A stretch of DNA of 64,000 nt from Caldifarciminota bacterium (GTDB taxonomy: Bacteria; Hydrothermota; Hydrothermia; LBFQ01; DSFT01): positions 1 to 64,000 of the forward strand of contig JANXBH010000006.1 of the NCBI GenBank assembly GCA_025060695.1, in the 5' to 3' direction. Numbering within the stretch: position 1 is the first letter of the stretch; each line of letters opens with the position of its first letter. Under the pieces are notes generated by a model that made no database searches, had not been told where the DNA came from, and was given only the letters and a program-made list of their open reading frames with translations. Shown here piece after piece: positions 32,684-42,267 of this stretch. The position numbers were made by a program, and so were the translations under genes.

Positions 32684-33867
32684 AGACTAATTAAAAGAAA
32701 GACTAAAACAAGATACAAAAAAACTCCGAAAGTATTTAATTTAAATTTTAAAGCAGGAAGATTAAATTTCTCCAAAAGTACTACAGAATGTATAAAGACC
32801 AAATTTAATAAATGTAAGCTCATCCAAAGTTGCTCTATAAATGGGAAAATAATGCAAAAGACAACATTAACCAAAAGCAAAGTTGAAATTGGTATAGTTA
32901 TAATATTTCCAAAAAAATATAAGATTGGTGCCTTTGAAAAATGATATAATAATATAGGTATCGTAAAAATTTGAGCTGAAATAGAACCTTTTATGATATT
33001 TAAAATGTAATTATTGTCATATTTAAATGGACTATAAATAAGTCCTAAAACCGCAAGATAAGAAAGCTGAAAACCAACATCGTATATTTCTACAGGATTT
33101 ATAAGTAAGTTAATAAGAAGTGCAAAACCAAATACATTGAGCATGTTAACTTTTCTTTCAAATAAGTATGCAATTGAAAATATTAATGCAAACAGAAATG
33201 CTCTAAAGCAAGATGGTATGAAATCTAACATAGCGGTATACAAAAATACAATTATGGAACTTATAATAAAATTGAGCTTTTTGGGAATATAGAATATAGA
33301 CAAAATGAAGGAAATAACAAGGAAAATTAGACTTATGTGAAGACCAGAAATTGCTAATATGTGGAACATACCAGTTTCAATAAATGCATTCTTTATTTCA
33401 TATGGAATAAATTCTCTATTATTCAATATAAAGGCACTAATAATAGCATAGTCTTTAAAGCTAAATGTTTTATCTCTTAGTAAATTATCAAAAAATTCAT
33501 ACACAGGATTTTCATTTTTTAACTTTTCAAAGTCAAGCACTATAAAACTATCTTTCCTGATATATCCTGATACTACATAGTCAGCTGGATATAAATTTGA
33601 TTTATATATACCCGAGCCTTCTATTGGTAATATACCCTTTGATGGAACATTTACCTCAATACGAATAGGGTAATCAGGCTTTACATTTGGATATTTATAA
33701 ATCTCCATTCTTAAGGAACCGAGAAACATGAATGGAATATATATAAGTGGTTTAAAAAATTTGAGAAAGATTAGGGATATTGCTAAAAATATAAATGTTA
33801 GTTTTAAAGGTAAAAAAAGACCAATTGCAAAACTAATGGATATGAAAAAAATATGATATAAATACAT
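32641..33867 (-). CDS. comEC: ComEC/Rec2-family DNA uptake channel
   Basis: The 408-residue polytopic protein has the competence signature TGMFHILAISGLHISLIFLVISFIL near residue 165 and IPSCFRAFLFALIFSIAYLFERK. N-terminal membrane helices and an OB-like periplasmic part precede it. The C-terminal metallo-beta-lactamase domain of long ComEC proteins is absent. It imports single-stranded DNA in transformable bacteria. The HhH protein at 60.5 kb is another competence-type fold. It starts directly at the dnaE stop. Confidence 0.88.
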   Translation of the reverse strand: MYLYHIFFISISFAIGLFLPLKLTFIFLAISLIFLKFFKPLIYIPFMFLGSLRMEIYKYPNVKPDYPIRIEVNVPSKGILPIEGSGIYKSNLYPADYVVSGYIRKDSFIVLDFEKLKNENPVYEFFDNLLRDKTFSFKDYAIISAFILNNREFIPYEIKNAFIETGMFHILAISGLHISLIFLVISFILSIFYIPKKLNFIISSIIVFLYTAMLDFIPSCFRAFLFALIFSIAYLFERKVNMLNVFGFALLINLLINPVEIYDVGFQLSYLAVLGLIYSPFKYDNNYILNIIKGSISAQIFTIPILLYHFSKAPILYFFGNIITIPISTLLLVNVVFCIIFPFIEQLWMSLHLLNLVFIHSVVLLEKFNLPALKFKLNTFGVFLYLVLVFLLISLWKKDSLLWNLQKR

Positions 33868-36800
33868 TTACTCAAGAGCGTATTCAAAATATTGCTCTAT
33901 TTCTTCCAGTGTTTTTATATTTAATCTATATCTTTCTGAGACATAAGTCTCAGACTTACCATTTTCATTTATTTCTATAAAAATTTCAAGACCATTCCCT
34001 GAACTATGAATTTTTATAAAATTTATAAAATCATCCAACCTATCAAAATTTTCTAAGTTTATTTTAAAGATAATTCTCTTCGCTATATTTTCCAAATTTA
34101 AAGGTTCTATACTTTCAAGTATAACAACAGGTACTTCATCTTCTTTATCTTCTAATTCTGCAACTATTTTATAAGCAAAATAATCACCCTCAATTATTTG
34201 CTTATATTTAGTGTATTTTTCAGGAGGAACAATAATGCTAATTGCATCTGTAAGGTCCTCAACTGTCAAAATAGCATAAGTTTCCTTTTTTGAGTTCTTC
34301 TTTATTTGAACTAAAACTTTTGCTACGAACATTGTCATTTTATCTTTATTTCTATTTAAGTCTTCAATCTTAGTTATATTTCTATGTCTTTCTATAAAAT
34401 TGCAAAATGGTGATAGTGGATGTTTAGTTATATATGTTCCTAAGGTTTCAACTTCATATTTTAAATATTCAACTTCTTTTTTACTATTTTCTACTGCCTT
34501 AGCAAACAAACCACCATTTTTATTATCACCATTTATTCCACATAATTCTGCTTCCCTTGATTTTATTATACTATCACAAGCACCTGATTTAATCAAGGCT
34601 TCTAATACTTTTCTATTTATTTCTTTTACCCTTGTTTTTATATCCCTAATACTTTTAAATGGACCCCTTGCTTCTCTTTCCTTTATTATATCTTCAATAG
34701 TATTTATGCCAATACCCCTTATTCCACCAAGTCCATATCTTATTGTGTTTTCATCTTCAATCTTAAACTCATAATCACTTTTGTTTATATCAGGGGGAAG
34801 GATTTTTATATTAAATTTCTTAGCTTCACTTATAATTGAAGGTGCTTTTTTATAAAATTGTTGTCCTTTCAACATTTCAAGTGATAATATTGCAGTATAA
34901 AACTCTGATGTGTAATTTGCTTTTAAATATGCAGTTTGATAAGTCAAAAGGGCATATCCAGCTGAGTGAGATTTATTAAATGAATATTCTGCAAATTTTT
35001 CTATTGTTTCCCACAGTTTAATAATTTTGTTTTTGTCTTTTCCTCTTGACACCGCTCCATTTATAAATTTCTCCTTCATCATATCCATTAATTCCTTCTT
35101 CTTTTTTCCTATTGCTTTTCTTAAAATATCGGCCTCACCAAGTGTAAAACCTGCAAGTCTATTTGCTATTTGCATTACTTGTTCCTGATAAACTATTATT
35201 CCATATGTTTCACTTAGGATATCCTTAAGTTCTTCAAAGTCATATTCAATATTATTCCCTTTGGATTTCCTTTCAATATATTCCTTTGCCCAAGCTATTG
35301 CACCTGGACGATATAGTGCAATTAAAGCTATTAAGTCTTCAAATCTATCTGGTTTCATTTTCATTACAAGTTCTTTCATGCCTTTTGAAGCTTCTAATTG
35401 GAATATGCCTATTAGATATCCTTTCCATAGCATTTCATAGGTTTTTCTATCATCAAGCGGTATTTTATTTATATCAAAATCAGGATTTTTTCTTTTTCTT
35501 ATTAGTTCTATAGTTTTTTCAATAATACTTAAAACTGTTACTCCAAGAAGGTCTATTTTTAAAATACCTAATTTTTCTAATACATCTTTATCAAACTGCG
35601 TAGTTATTACTTTCTCTTTTTTTACTGAAGATTCTGAAAGAGCTAATGGAACATGTTCAGTAATATCACCATCAGTTATAGCAAGACCTGCCGCATGGAC
35701 TGATGTAGTTCTTGGCTTCTTTGTAATTTTCTCTGCATAGTAGAATATTTCTTCTAATTTTTTGTCATTTTGTAATGCTTGTTTTACTTCTGGTATTTGT
35801 TTTATCTCTTCAAAACTTGTTATATTTTGTGGTATGTATTTCGTAAGTTCATTTATTTTAGTGTAAGAATAATCGTATATCCTTGCAACATCCTTTATTG
35901 CTGCCTTTGGTCCAAGTGTATTAAATGTAATGATTTGGGCACATGAATTTGAACCATAACTTTTTATTATATAATCTATTAGCTTGTCTCTCTTAATGTC
36001 CGCAAAATCTAAGTCTATATCAGGAGGAGATACCCTTTCAGGATTTAAAAATCTTTCAAATAGTAGATTGTATTTAATTGGGTCAATCTGAGTAATATCC
36101 AAAGCATAAAGCACTAAGCTCCCTGCCGCACTTCCTCTTCCCGGTCCAACAGGTATATTTTCACTCCTTGCATAATGCACTATGTCATATACTATTAAAA
36201 AGTATCCTTCAAATCCAAGCTTTTTTATAACTTCTAATTCCATCTCAAGTCTTTGTTTGTATTTATCATCAACCTTACCTAATTTTTTTTCTAAGCCTTC
36301 GTAGGCAAGTTCTTGTAAATTCAAGTTTTTATTGACTTTTGGCAGTTTTAAATTATTGGGGTCTAGTTTTATGCTATAATTGCACTTTTCTGAAATCTCT
36401 AAAGTATTTAATAATGCTTTTTCATATCCTTTAAATAGCTCATACATTTCTTCAGGTCTTTTTAGGTATATTTCGTTAGTTTCTATTTTAAATCTTTTTG
36501 GGTCGCTTAGTTTTGATTTTGTATGTATTGCAAGTAATATCTCTTGAATTTTACTATCTTCTTTTTTAATATAGTGAACATCATTTGTTGCTACTACTTT
36601 TATTTCATATTTCTTTGCAAGCTCAAGAAGCTCCTTATTTACTTGTATATTCTCTTTAATACCGACATCTTGAAGTTCTAAGTAAAAATCATCTTTAAAC
36701 ACATCACGAAACCATTCAACAGCTTTTCTTGCTGAATCATAATCATTTTTTAATATGTATTGCGGAATTTCTCCCTTTAAACACCCTGAAAGCACTATTA

Positions 36801-37197
36801 TACCATCTGAATATTTTTCCAATAAGTTCTTATCTATTCTTGGCTTTGAATAAAAACCTTCTAAATATGAAATTGTTGAGAGTTTGTATAAATTTTTTAA
36901 TCCTTGGTCATTTTTTGCAATTAGTGTAATATGATAGTATGAACTTTTACTATCGGGTTTTTTATCTATTGGAACAGGAGAAACATAAGCTTCCATACCA
37001 AGTATAGGTTTTATTCCAACTTCTAATGCTTTTTCATAAAAGTCTATAATACCAAAGAGATTTCCATGATCAGTCAAAGCAATAGCACTCATACCATATT
37101 CCTTGCATGTAGTTACTAAATCCTTAATACTTGCAACACCATCCAATAAGCTATATTCACTATGAACATGTAAATGAACGAAGTCAAACTTTGACAT
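33868..37197 (-). CDS. dnaE: DNA polymerase III alpha subunit
   Basis: The 1109-residue replicative polymerase has an N-terminal PHP domain (FVHLHVHSEYSLLDGVASIKDL, then YGMSAIALTDHGNLFG). The polymerase core carries VGPGRGSAAGSLVLYALDIT and PPDIDLDFADIKR with the catalytic aspartates. A helix-hairpin-helix/OB region follows (RYGLGGIRGIG; FVAKVLVQIKKNSKK). ATG 37197 is 6 nt from TAAAAT at 37209-37204. It heads the dnaE-comEC-hypothetical unit. Confidence 0.97.
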   Translation of the reverse strand: MSKFDFVHLHVHSEYSLLDGVASIKDLVTTCKEYGMSAIALTDHGNLFGIIDFYEKALEVGIKPILGMEAYVSPVPIDKKPDSKSSYYHITLIAKNDQGLKNLYKLSTISYLEGFYSKPRIDKNLLEKYSDGIIVLSGCLKGEIPQYILKNDYDSARKAVEWFRDVFKDDFYLELQDVGIKENIQVNKELLELAKKYEIKVVATNDVHYIKKEDSKIQEILLAIHTKSKLSDPKRFKIETNEIYLKRPEEMYELFKGYEKALLNTLEISEKCNYSIKLDPNNLKLPKVNKNLNLQELAYEGLEKKLGKVDDKYKQRLEMELEVIKKLGFEGYFLIVYDIVHYARSENIPVGPGRGSAAGSLVLYALDITQIDPIKYNLLFERFLNPERVSPPDIDLDFADIKRDKLIDYIIKSYGSNSCAQIITFNTLGPKAAIKDVARIYDYSYTKINELTKYIPQNITSFEEIKQIPEVKQALQNDKKLEEIFYYAEKITKKPRTTSVHAAGLAITDGDITEHVPLALSESSVKKEKVITTQFDKDVLEKLGILKIDLLGVTVLSIIEKTIELIRKRKNPDFDINKIPLDDRKTYEMLWKGYLIGIFQLEASKGMKELVMKMKPDRFEDLIALIALYRPGAIAWAKEYIERKSKGNNIEYDFEELKDILSETYGIIVYQEQVMQIANRLAGFTLGEADILRKAIGKKKKELMDMMKEKFINGAVSRGKDKNKIIKLWETIEKFAEYSFNKSHSAGYALLTYQTAYLKANYTSEFYTAILSLEMLKGQQFYKKAPSIISEAKKFNIKILPPDINKSDYEFKIEDENTIRYGLGGIRGIGINTIEDIIKEREARGPFKSIRDIKTRVKEINRKVLEALIKSGACDSIIKSREAELCGINGDNKNGGLFAKAVENSKKEVEYLKYEVETLGTYITKHPLSPFCNFIERHRNITKIEDLNRNKDKMTMFVAKVLVQIKKNSKKETYAILTVEDLTDAISIIVPPEKYTKYKQIIEGDYFAYKIVAELEDKEDEVPVVILESIEPLNLENIAKRIIFKINLENFDRLDDFINFIKIHSSGNGLEIFIEINENGKSETYVSERYRLNIKTLEEIEQYFEYALE

Positions 37198-37203
37198 GGA
37201 TAA

Positions 37204-37209
37204 ATTTTA
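37204..37209 (-). promoter_or_regulatory. -10 type hexamer of dnaE
   Basis: Minus-strand TAAAAT in TTTAAAATTTATCC, 6 nt before ATG. Confidence 0.6.
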
Positions 37210-37268
37210 AATTTATACAATTAAGCAAGTTAAAATTATAAAATTAAGTGTCAATCGTCCTATAAAGC

Positions 37269-39374
37269 TTACATTAAGTCATATGGATCAACAACAATCT
37301 TTAAGCTTCGCACATCTTTTATTTTCTCTAATTCTTGCTTTATTTGTTTATAATTTTTTGCTCTTAGAATTACCCTCCATCTATAATAGTTTCTTCTCTT
37401 TTCAATAGGTGCGCGTGCAGGACCTAAAATCTCTACATTATTATTATCTATTCTTTTTACAACTTCCTCTATTTTTTTTCTTGCAATATTTTCCTTCTTT
37501 GAAGTTGCTTCAACAAGAGCCATTTTATAAAATGGAGGGTATTTTTGATTTTTTCTATTTTCTAGTTCGTACTTTAAAAAACCTTCATAATCTATGTTTT
37601 TAACAAATTCAAAAATTTTATTTTCAGGGTCATAAGTTTGAATATAAACTATTCCTCCTTTTCTTATTCTACCTATAAATTGTATAAGCAATTGAGAATT
37701 TCTTTCATAATTTCTAAAATCGGGGATTAGTAAACCTATATCTGAATTAGGAATTATAGAAAGCTTAACATCTTTTAAATCAAAACCCTTTGAAATTACT
37801 TGAGTTCCAATTATTATTTTACTTCCATTTGAGTGTATTTTCTTTATGATTTCATCAAGTTGTTTTCTATTTCTTATGGTATCCCTATCTAATCTAATTA
37901 TTTCGCAATCCTTAAATATTCCATTTAAGCTCTCTTCTATTCTTTGAACTCCAAAACCCATACTCTTGATGTTATGCGAACCACAATTTTTGCAGTAATT
38001 AGGAATGCGCTGTCTCTTACCGCAAATATGACACTCCATATATCCTTCGTAAGATTTATGTAAAACAAGGTTTACTGAACAAGAGGAACAAGTATAGATA
38101 TAGCCGCAATCTTTGCACATAAGAATGGGAGAATACCCTCTCCTATTTAAAAATATCATAACACTTCTTCCACTTTCCAATTCTTTTCTTATATCAGGTA
38201 GTTGTTTTATAGAAATAAGAATATCACTACTTTCCTTTCTCAAGTCCACAACTTCTACCTTGGGAAACTCGTAGTTCTTTACTCTTTTAGTAAGTCTCAA
38301 AAGATGGTATTTTTTTCTTATAACATTGTAATAGCTTTCAATAGAAGGTGTTGCAGAAGATAAGACTACTGTTGCATTGTAGTATTTTGATATAACAACT
38401 GCAACGTCTCTTGCATTATAAAATGGCTTTTTATTTTCCTCCTTATATGCTCCATCGTGCTCCTCATCCACAAGTATCAAACCCAGATTATCCACAGGTA
38501 AAAATAGTGCCGACCTTGAACCTACTATAATCTTTTTCTTTCCACTTTTTACCTCACTCCAAAGATATGTTCTATGAGAAGGGGAAAGTGAACTATGATA
38601 TATTGCAACTAAGTCTTTATATCTTTCATAGAAAATTCTTGCCAATACTGGGGATAATGATATTTCTGGGACAAGAACTATTATGCCTTTTCCTTTTCTT
38701 AAGAACTTTTCAGCAAGCCATATAAATAAACTTGTTTTTCCACTACCTGTTGGACCAAAGAGTAAATATACTTTACCTTCTTCAATTATATTTAGAATTT
38801 CCTCTTGTTCTTTATTTGGTTTTGATGGAAGTTGTACATCATATGAAAGAACTATTAAATCTTCTACTTGTTTTGATTGAATTTTTCTTATTTTTGAAAC
38901 TTTTTTTACTATCCCTTTTTGAATAAGAGATTCAATTACTTCAATTTCAGATGACTTAAACCTACTTAGTCTTACATAGTTTTTATCTTTGAGTAAGTTA
39001 ATCATAGCTTCCTCTTCTTTGGATAAACTTGTGGTATATGCAAGATATTTTCTTTTCAGGAGTTTTACATATTGTCTCTCAAATGAATAACTGTTCGGTG
39101 GGAAAAATAACCTTAATGCATGATAAAGACTACATACATAGTAATTACTTATCCACTTTGCAATTTCTATTGATTTTTCACTAATTGAATAATTTTCTAA
39201 GCTTATAATTTCTTGCAGGTTTTCCTCTTCCGCTTCATAGTTTTCAATAACGACCCCCCTCGCTAATTTATTTCTAACTCTTATATTTACCAAGTCTCCA
39301 ATTTTAGCATTTATAGTATTTTTATAAGATAATAATGCGTCTATTCCGAATACACAAATTTTTGAGATTAACAT
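37269..39374 (-). CDS. priA: primosomal protein N' (PriA helicase)
   Basis: The 701-residue replication-restart helicase has an N-terminal DNA-binding domain (GDLVNIRVRNKLARGVV), Walker A LLFGPTGSGKTSLF, LILVDEEHDGAYKEE and LSSATPSIESYYN. The zinc domain has CKDCGYIYTCSSC and CHICGKRQRIPNYCKNCGS, and the helicase C motifs are GTQVISKGFDL and IQFIGRIRKGG. ATG 39374 is 6 nt from TAAAAT at 39386-39381. Confidence 0.97.
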   Translation of the reverse strand: MLISKICVFGIDALLSYKNTINAKIGDLVNIRVRNKLARGVVIENYEAEEENLQEIISLENYSISEKSIEIAKWISNYYVCSLYHALRLFFPPNSYSFERQYVKLLKRKYLAYTTSLSKEEEAMINLLKDKNYVRLSRFKSSEIEVIESLIQKGIVKKVSKIRKIQSKQVEDLIVLSYDVQLPSKPNKEQEEILNIIEEGKVYLLFGPTGSGKTSLFIWLAEKFLRKGKGIIVLVPEISLSPVLARIFYERYKDLVAIYHSSLSPSHRTYLWSEVKSGKKKIIVGSRSALFLPVDNLGLILVDEEHDGAYKEENKKPFYNARDVAVVISKYYNATVVLSSATPSIESYYNVIRKKYHLLRLTKRVKNYEFPKVEVVDLRKESSDILISIKQLPDIRKELESGRSVMIFLNRRGYSPILMCKDCGYIYTCSSCSVNLVLHKSYEGYMECHICGKRQRIPNYCKNCGSHNIKSMGFGVQRIEESLNGIFKDCEIIRLDRDTIRNRKQLDEIIKKIHSNGSKIIIGTQVISKGFDLKDVKLSIIPNSDIGLLIPDFRNYERNSQLLIQFIGRIRKGGIVYIQTYDPENKIFEFVKNIDYEGFLKYELENRKNQKYPPFYKMALVEATSKKENIARKKIEEVVKRIDNNNVEILGPARAPIEKRRNYYRWRVILRAKNYKQIKQELEKIKDVRSLKIVVDPYDLM

Positions 39375-39380
39375 GAAAAA

Positions 39381-39403
39381 ATTTTAAGGTGTTGCTTTAA
39401 AAT
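39381..39403. promoter_or_regulatory. bidirectional promoter (priA / lepB)
   Basis: Minus TAAAAT 39386-39381 and plus TAAAAT 39398-39403 are 11 bp apart, 6 nt from priA ATG and 7 nt from an in-frame CTG (39411) of lepB. Confidence 0.68.
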
Positions 39404-39410
39404 TTTCTTA

Positions 39411-40085
39411 CTGAAAAAGAAAAAAACATTAAGAGAGCACCTTGAAGGATGGATATGGACTATAGTAATTGTGCTACTACTAAGAGAATCGGTAATACAG
39501 GCATATTTAATACCTTCAAGCTCAATGGAAGATACTCTACTTGCAGGTGATTTTGTATTAGCTACTAAGTTTGATTTCGGTCTTAGAGTACCATTTACAG
39601 ATATAAAAATGTTCTCAGGCAAATTACCAAAAAGAGGTGATATTGTAATATTTTCCTATCCATTAGAAAAAAATAAAGATTTCGTTAAAAGAGTTATAGG
39701 TCTTCCAGGGGATACTATCGAAATAAGAAACAAGGTCTTATACGTTAATCATAAAAAGTTAGTTGAAACATACGCAACATATAAAGATACACATACTTAT
39801 CCTTCGCTAGATTTAAGTAGTGAAGATTTTATGAAACTTTGGCTTGAAGGGAAATTCTCTAATGGACAAAGGTTCGTAAGAGATAATTTTGGACCTATCG
39901 TTGTCCCAGATGGAAAGGTATTTGTCTTAGGAGATAATAGGGATTATTCCTTTGATTCAAGATTTTGGGGACCATTGGACATTAGATATCTAAAAGGAAA
40001 ACCAAGGATAATATATTTTTCTTGGGGGAATGGAATTAGGTTAGAAAGGTTGTTTAAAATTATAGTAGGTTATAATGGATATTAG
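39411..40085 (+). CDS. lepB: signal peptidase I (inferred CTG start)
   Basis: The enzyme cleaves Sec/Tat signal peptides. PSSSMEDTLLAGD holds the nucleophile Ser, FVKRVIGLPGDTIEI the catalytic Lys, and FVLGDNRDYSFDSRFWGP is box E. The conserved N-terminus lies upstream of the first ATG (39522): codons from 39411 read LKKKKTLREHLEGWIWTIVIVLLLRES, i.e. a basic stretch plus the membrane anchor. The frame there offers CTG 39411, 7 nt from the promoter hexamer, and TTG/GTG only inside the anchor. Length 224. It is followed by two overlapping small genes. Confidence 0.92.
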   Translation: MKKKKTLREHLEGWIWTIVIVLLLRESVIQAYLIPSSSMEDTLLAGDFVLATKFDFGLRVPFTDIKMFSGKLPKRGDIVIFSYPLEKNKDFVKRVIGLPGDTIEIRNKVLYVNHKKLVETYATYKDTHTYPSLDLSSEDFMKLWLEGKFSNGQRFVRDNFGPIVVPDGKVFVLGDNRDYSFDSRFWGPLDIRYLKGKPRIIYFSWGNGIRLERLFKIIVGYNGY

Positions 40086-40269
40086 GAAAATTTTGGATAA
40101 AGCACAAAAGGATTTTTATTTGAATTTAAAAAGGAGAAAAATTTCAAAGCTTTATCAAAAAATCGGAGAATATGTATATGAGATATATAAGTCAGGTGAA
40201 ATTATTGAAGATGAAAAGCTATTGAAACTTTTAAAGGAAATAGACGAAATTTATAAAGATGAAAATTAG
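40075..40269 (+). CDS. hypothetical small helical protein, 64 aa
   Basis: I do not recognise this protein. It is very charged and helical (MDIRKILDKAQKDFYLNLKRRKISKLYQKIGEYVYEIYKSGE), with no membrane segment and a likely coiled coil. It overlaps lepB by 11 bp and the next gene by 11 bp, so it belongs to the same translationally coupled unit. It looks like the short conserved proteins often found beside membrane biogenesis genes. Confidence 0.65.
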   Translation: MDIRKILDKAQKDFYLNLKRRKISKLYQKIGEYVYEIYKSGEIIEDEKLLKLLKEIDEIYKDEN

Positions 40270-40720
40270 ATTTTTAGTTTTAAGTATTCTTCTCGGATGT
40301 GCTTTTTTTCAGGAGAGATTGAATGTAAAGAATTTAAAGTTTTCATATAGAGATGCAACTATTGAAGCATTGACCATGGATAGATTAAATTTTATTGTAA
40401 ATCTTGAAGCTTATAATCCAAATGATATAGATGCGGTAATAGATAAACTTGACTATACTGTATATTTTGAAGACATTAAGGCAATAAGTGGTTATACAAA
40501 TCAGACATATGAAGTAAAGGCAAAAGGCAGAAGAATAATTAGTGTTTCAGGAAGTATTTTATTTTCGGACCTACCTGATTTGTTTAAAGCAATTAGAGCT
40601 TCCTACGGAAAAAGTAGAGTTAAAATAACTGCGGAACTAAGACCTGAAGTAAAAACTATCATTGGAAAGTTTAGATACAAAGTCAAAATAGAGGAGTACA
40701 TTCCACTAAACTGGAGATAG
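40259..40720 (+). CDS. LEA type 2 (LEA14-like) lipoprotein
   Basis: The 153-residue precursor has a lipobox leader MKIRFLVLSILLGC (Cys 14). The body matches the LEA_2/WHy fold: FIVNLEAYNPNDIDAVIDKLDYTVYFED with the N-P-N motif, then a matching second half. Such proteins are beta-sandwich periplasmic proteins of unknown role. Last gene of the lepB unit. Confidence 0.78.
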   Translation: MKIRFLVLSILLGCAFFQERLNVKNLKFSYRDATIEALTMDRLNFIVNLEAYNPNDIDAVIDKLDYTVYFEDIKAISGYTNQTYEVKAKGRRIISVSGSILFSDLPDLFKAIRASYGKSRVKITAELRPEVKTIIGKFRYKVKIEEYIPLNWR

Positions 40721-40744
40721 TTTATAAGAGCTTTTTGGAATTTA

Positions 40745-41887
40745 TTAGTAAGTCTGGGCTTTCAGAAGTGCTCTATGAACATTTACAAGACCACAACCTG
40801 TTCTTCTGTCAAATCCATTATCATCAACATCCTCAGCACTATTACATAGAATATTTAGAACTTGTTTAAAATTTAAATCTGATTTAATAGCCAAGATTAA
40901 ACCTATAACACCTGAAACAAATGGAGTAGCCATAGATGTGCCTGTTAGACAGGCATATCCTTTTAATACTTCATTCATACCACAACTATTAGTAGCCTGC
41001 AAATTTGAATTTATAGTAGATATTACCCATACGCCGGGTGCTATAATATCAAGTTTATCTCCCCAAGAACTAAAGTTAGCTTTTTTACCTGTAGTATCCC
41101 ATGCACCAACCGCAATTACACTATCATAAGCAGCAGGATAATTTACAAAACCCCCATCATTTCCTGCAGCTGCAACAAGTATTTTACCATATTTTATAGC
41201 AGTATCTATAGCTTCCTTAATTACATTTGAACCAATAGAACTTCCAAGACTTAGATTTATAACTTTTACATTTGGATTTCTAGAAGCCATAATTATTGCA
41301 CTTGCAACATTATAGTCTGAACAATTTCCTTCAACATTACACGCTCTGTAGGAATATAGCCTAAAATTACCTACACCTGCAATTCCTATAAAATTATTCA
41401 TAGTTGCACCAATTATACCTGCAACGTGCGTCCCATGAATCTCGGAATTAGTACTCTTATCAGGTAATGGATCATCGTCATTGTCCACAAAATCATAACC
41501 CTTATTAGACATATCAAATTGTGAAGCTAAATCAGGATGTTCATAATCAATACCTTGATCTACTACTGCAATACCAATGCTTAAAGAACCAGTAGTAATA
41601 TCCCAAGCCTTATCAAGATAAGTAATGTATGCATTCCACTGATATTTTCTAAATAGCGAATCGTTTGGAATGTAATTAATTCTATAATTTATAGCATTTT
41701 GAATATAGAGAATATCTGAAGTTATTTTTGGAGGATATTTAGTTTTTATTACCAAAGCGTTTAAGCCATATACTTGCTTTTTAACTAAATCTTTGTACTT
41801 TACTAAAAAGCTTTGCACTGCAGATTCGCTTTTAAATCTAATTACATACTCGTTTTCAATTATATGAAAAGTTAAACTTAAAATCAT
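40745..41887 (-). CDS. subtilisin-like serine peptidase (S8)
   Basis: The 380-residue protease has catalytic Asp in IAVVDQGIDYEHPDL, His in IHGTHVAGIIGAT and Ser in LTGTSMATPFVSGVIGL. An inhibitor-I9-like propeptide probably covers residues 10-70 (EYVIRFKSESAVQSF). The N-terminal leader MILSLTFHIIENE is short and uncharged before the acidic residues. No C-terminal sorting tail is seen. It overlaps the upstream lipoprotein gene by 4 nt. Confidence 0.93.
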   Translation of the reverse strand: MILSLTFHIIENEYVIRFKSESAVQSFLVKYKDLVKKQVYGLNALVIKTKYPPKITSDILYIQNAINYRINYIPNDSLFRKYQWNAYITYLDKAWDITTGSLSIGIAVVDQGIDYEHPDLASQFDMSNKGYDFVDNDDDPLPDKSTNSEIHGTHVAGIIGATMNNFIGIAGVGNFRLYSYRACNVEGNCSDYNVASAIIMASRNPNVKVINLSLGSSIGSNVIKEAIDTAIKYGKILVAAAGNDGGFVNYPAAYDSVIAVGAWDTTGKKANFSSWGDKLDIIAPGVWVISTINSNLQATNSCGMNEVLKGYACLTGTSMATPFVSGVIGLILAIKSDLNFKQVLNILCNSAEDVDDNGFDRRTGCGLVNVHRALLKAQTY

Positions 41888-42267
41888 AGTTTCTTTATCC
41901 TTATAAAAAACTTTTGCGGATTTTGACCATTTTGTATTACAACGTAGTATTCCTTTCTCTGAAAAACTGGGAATTTTACATCAATTTCATTTATATTTTC
42001 ATAAATTATTAAATAATTTACGCTTTCTCCATTTTGCCATTTATCGTAGTTTTCTTTATCTACTATGAAAAACTTTATACCGTTTGAACTTGAAGTATAA
42101 AATCCCGCATAAATCGTATCGCCTTCATTTAAATATCCTTTTATATAAAAATATCCATTTGAAAGAAGTGTCTTTATTCCAAAAAACTTATCAAATTCTT
42201 GAGAAGGCTCTTCTATTTTTTGACAACTAACTATTAGAAAAATTAAAATTTTAATAAGCGCCCTCAT
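41884..42267 (-). CDS. small lipoprotein, 127 aa
   Basis: The leader MRALIKILIFLIVSC gives a lipidated Cys at position 15. The mature part is a beta-rich domain (YFYIKGYLNEGDTIYAGFYTSS) of unknown family. Its ORF overlaps the sugar transferase by 17 bp upstream and the subtilase by 4 nt downstream, so it may be an accessory to the protease. Function unknown. Confidence 0.65.
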   Translation of the reverse strand: MRALIKILIFLIVSCQKIEEPSQEFDKFFGIKTLLSNGYFYIKGYLNEGDTIYAGFYTSSSNGIKFFIVDKENYDKWQNGESVNYLIIYENINEIDVKFPVFQRKEYYVVIQNGQNPQKFFIRIKKL

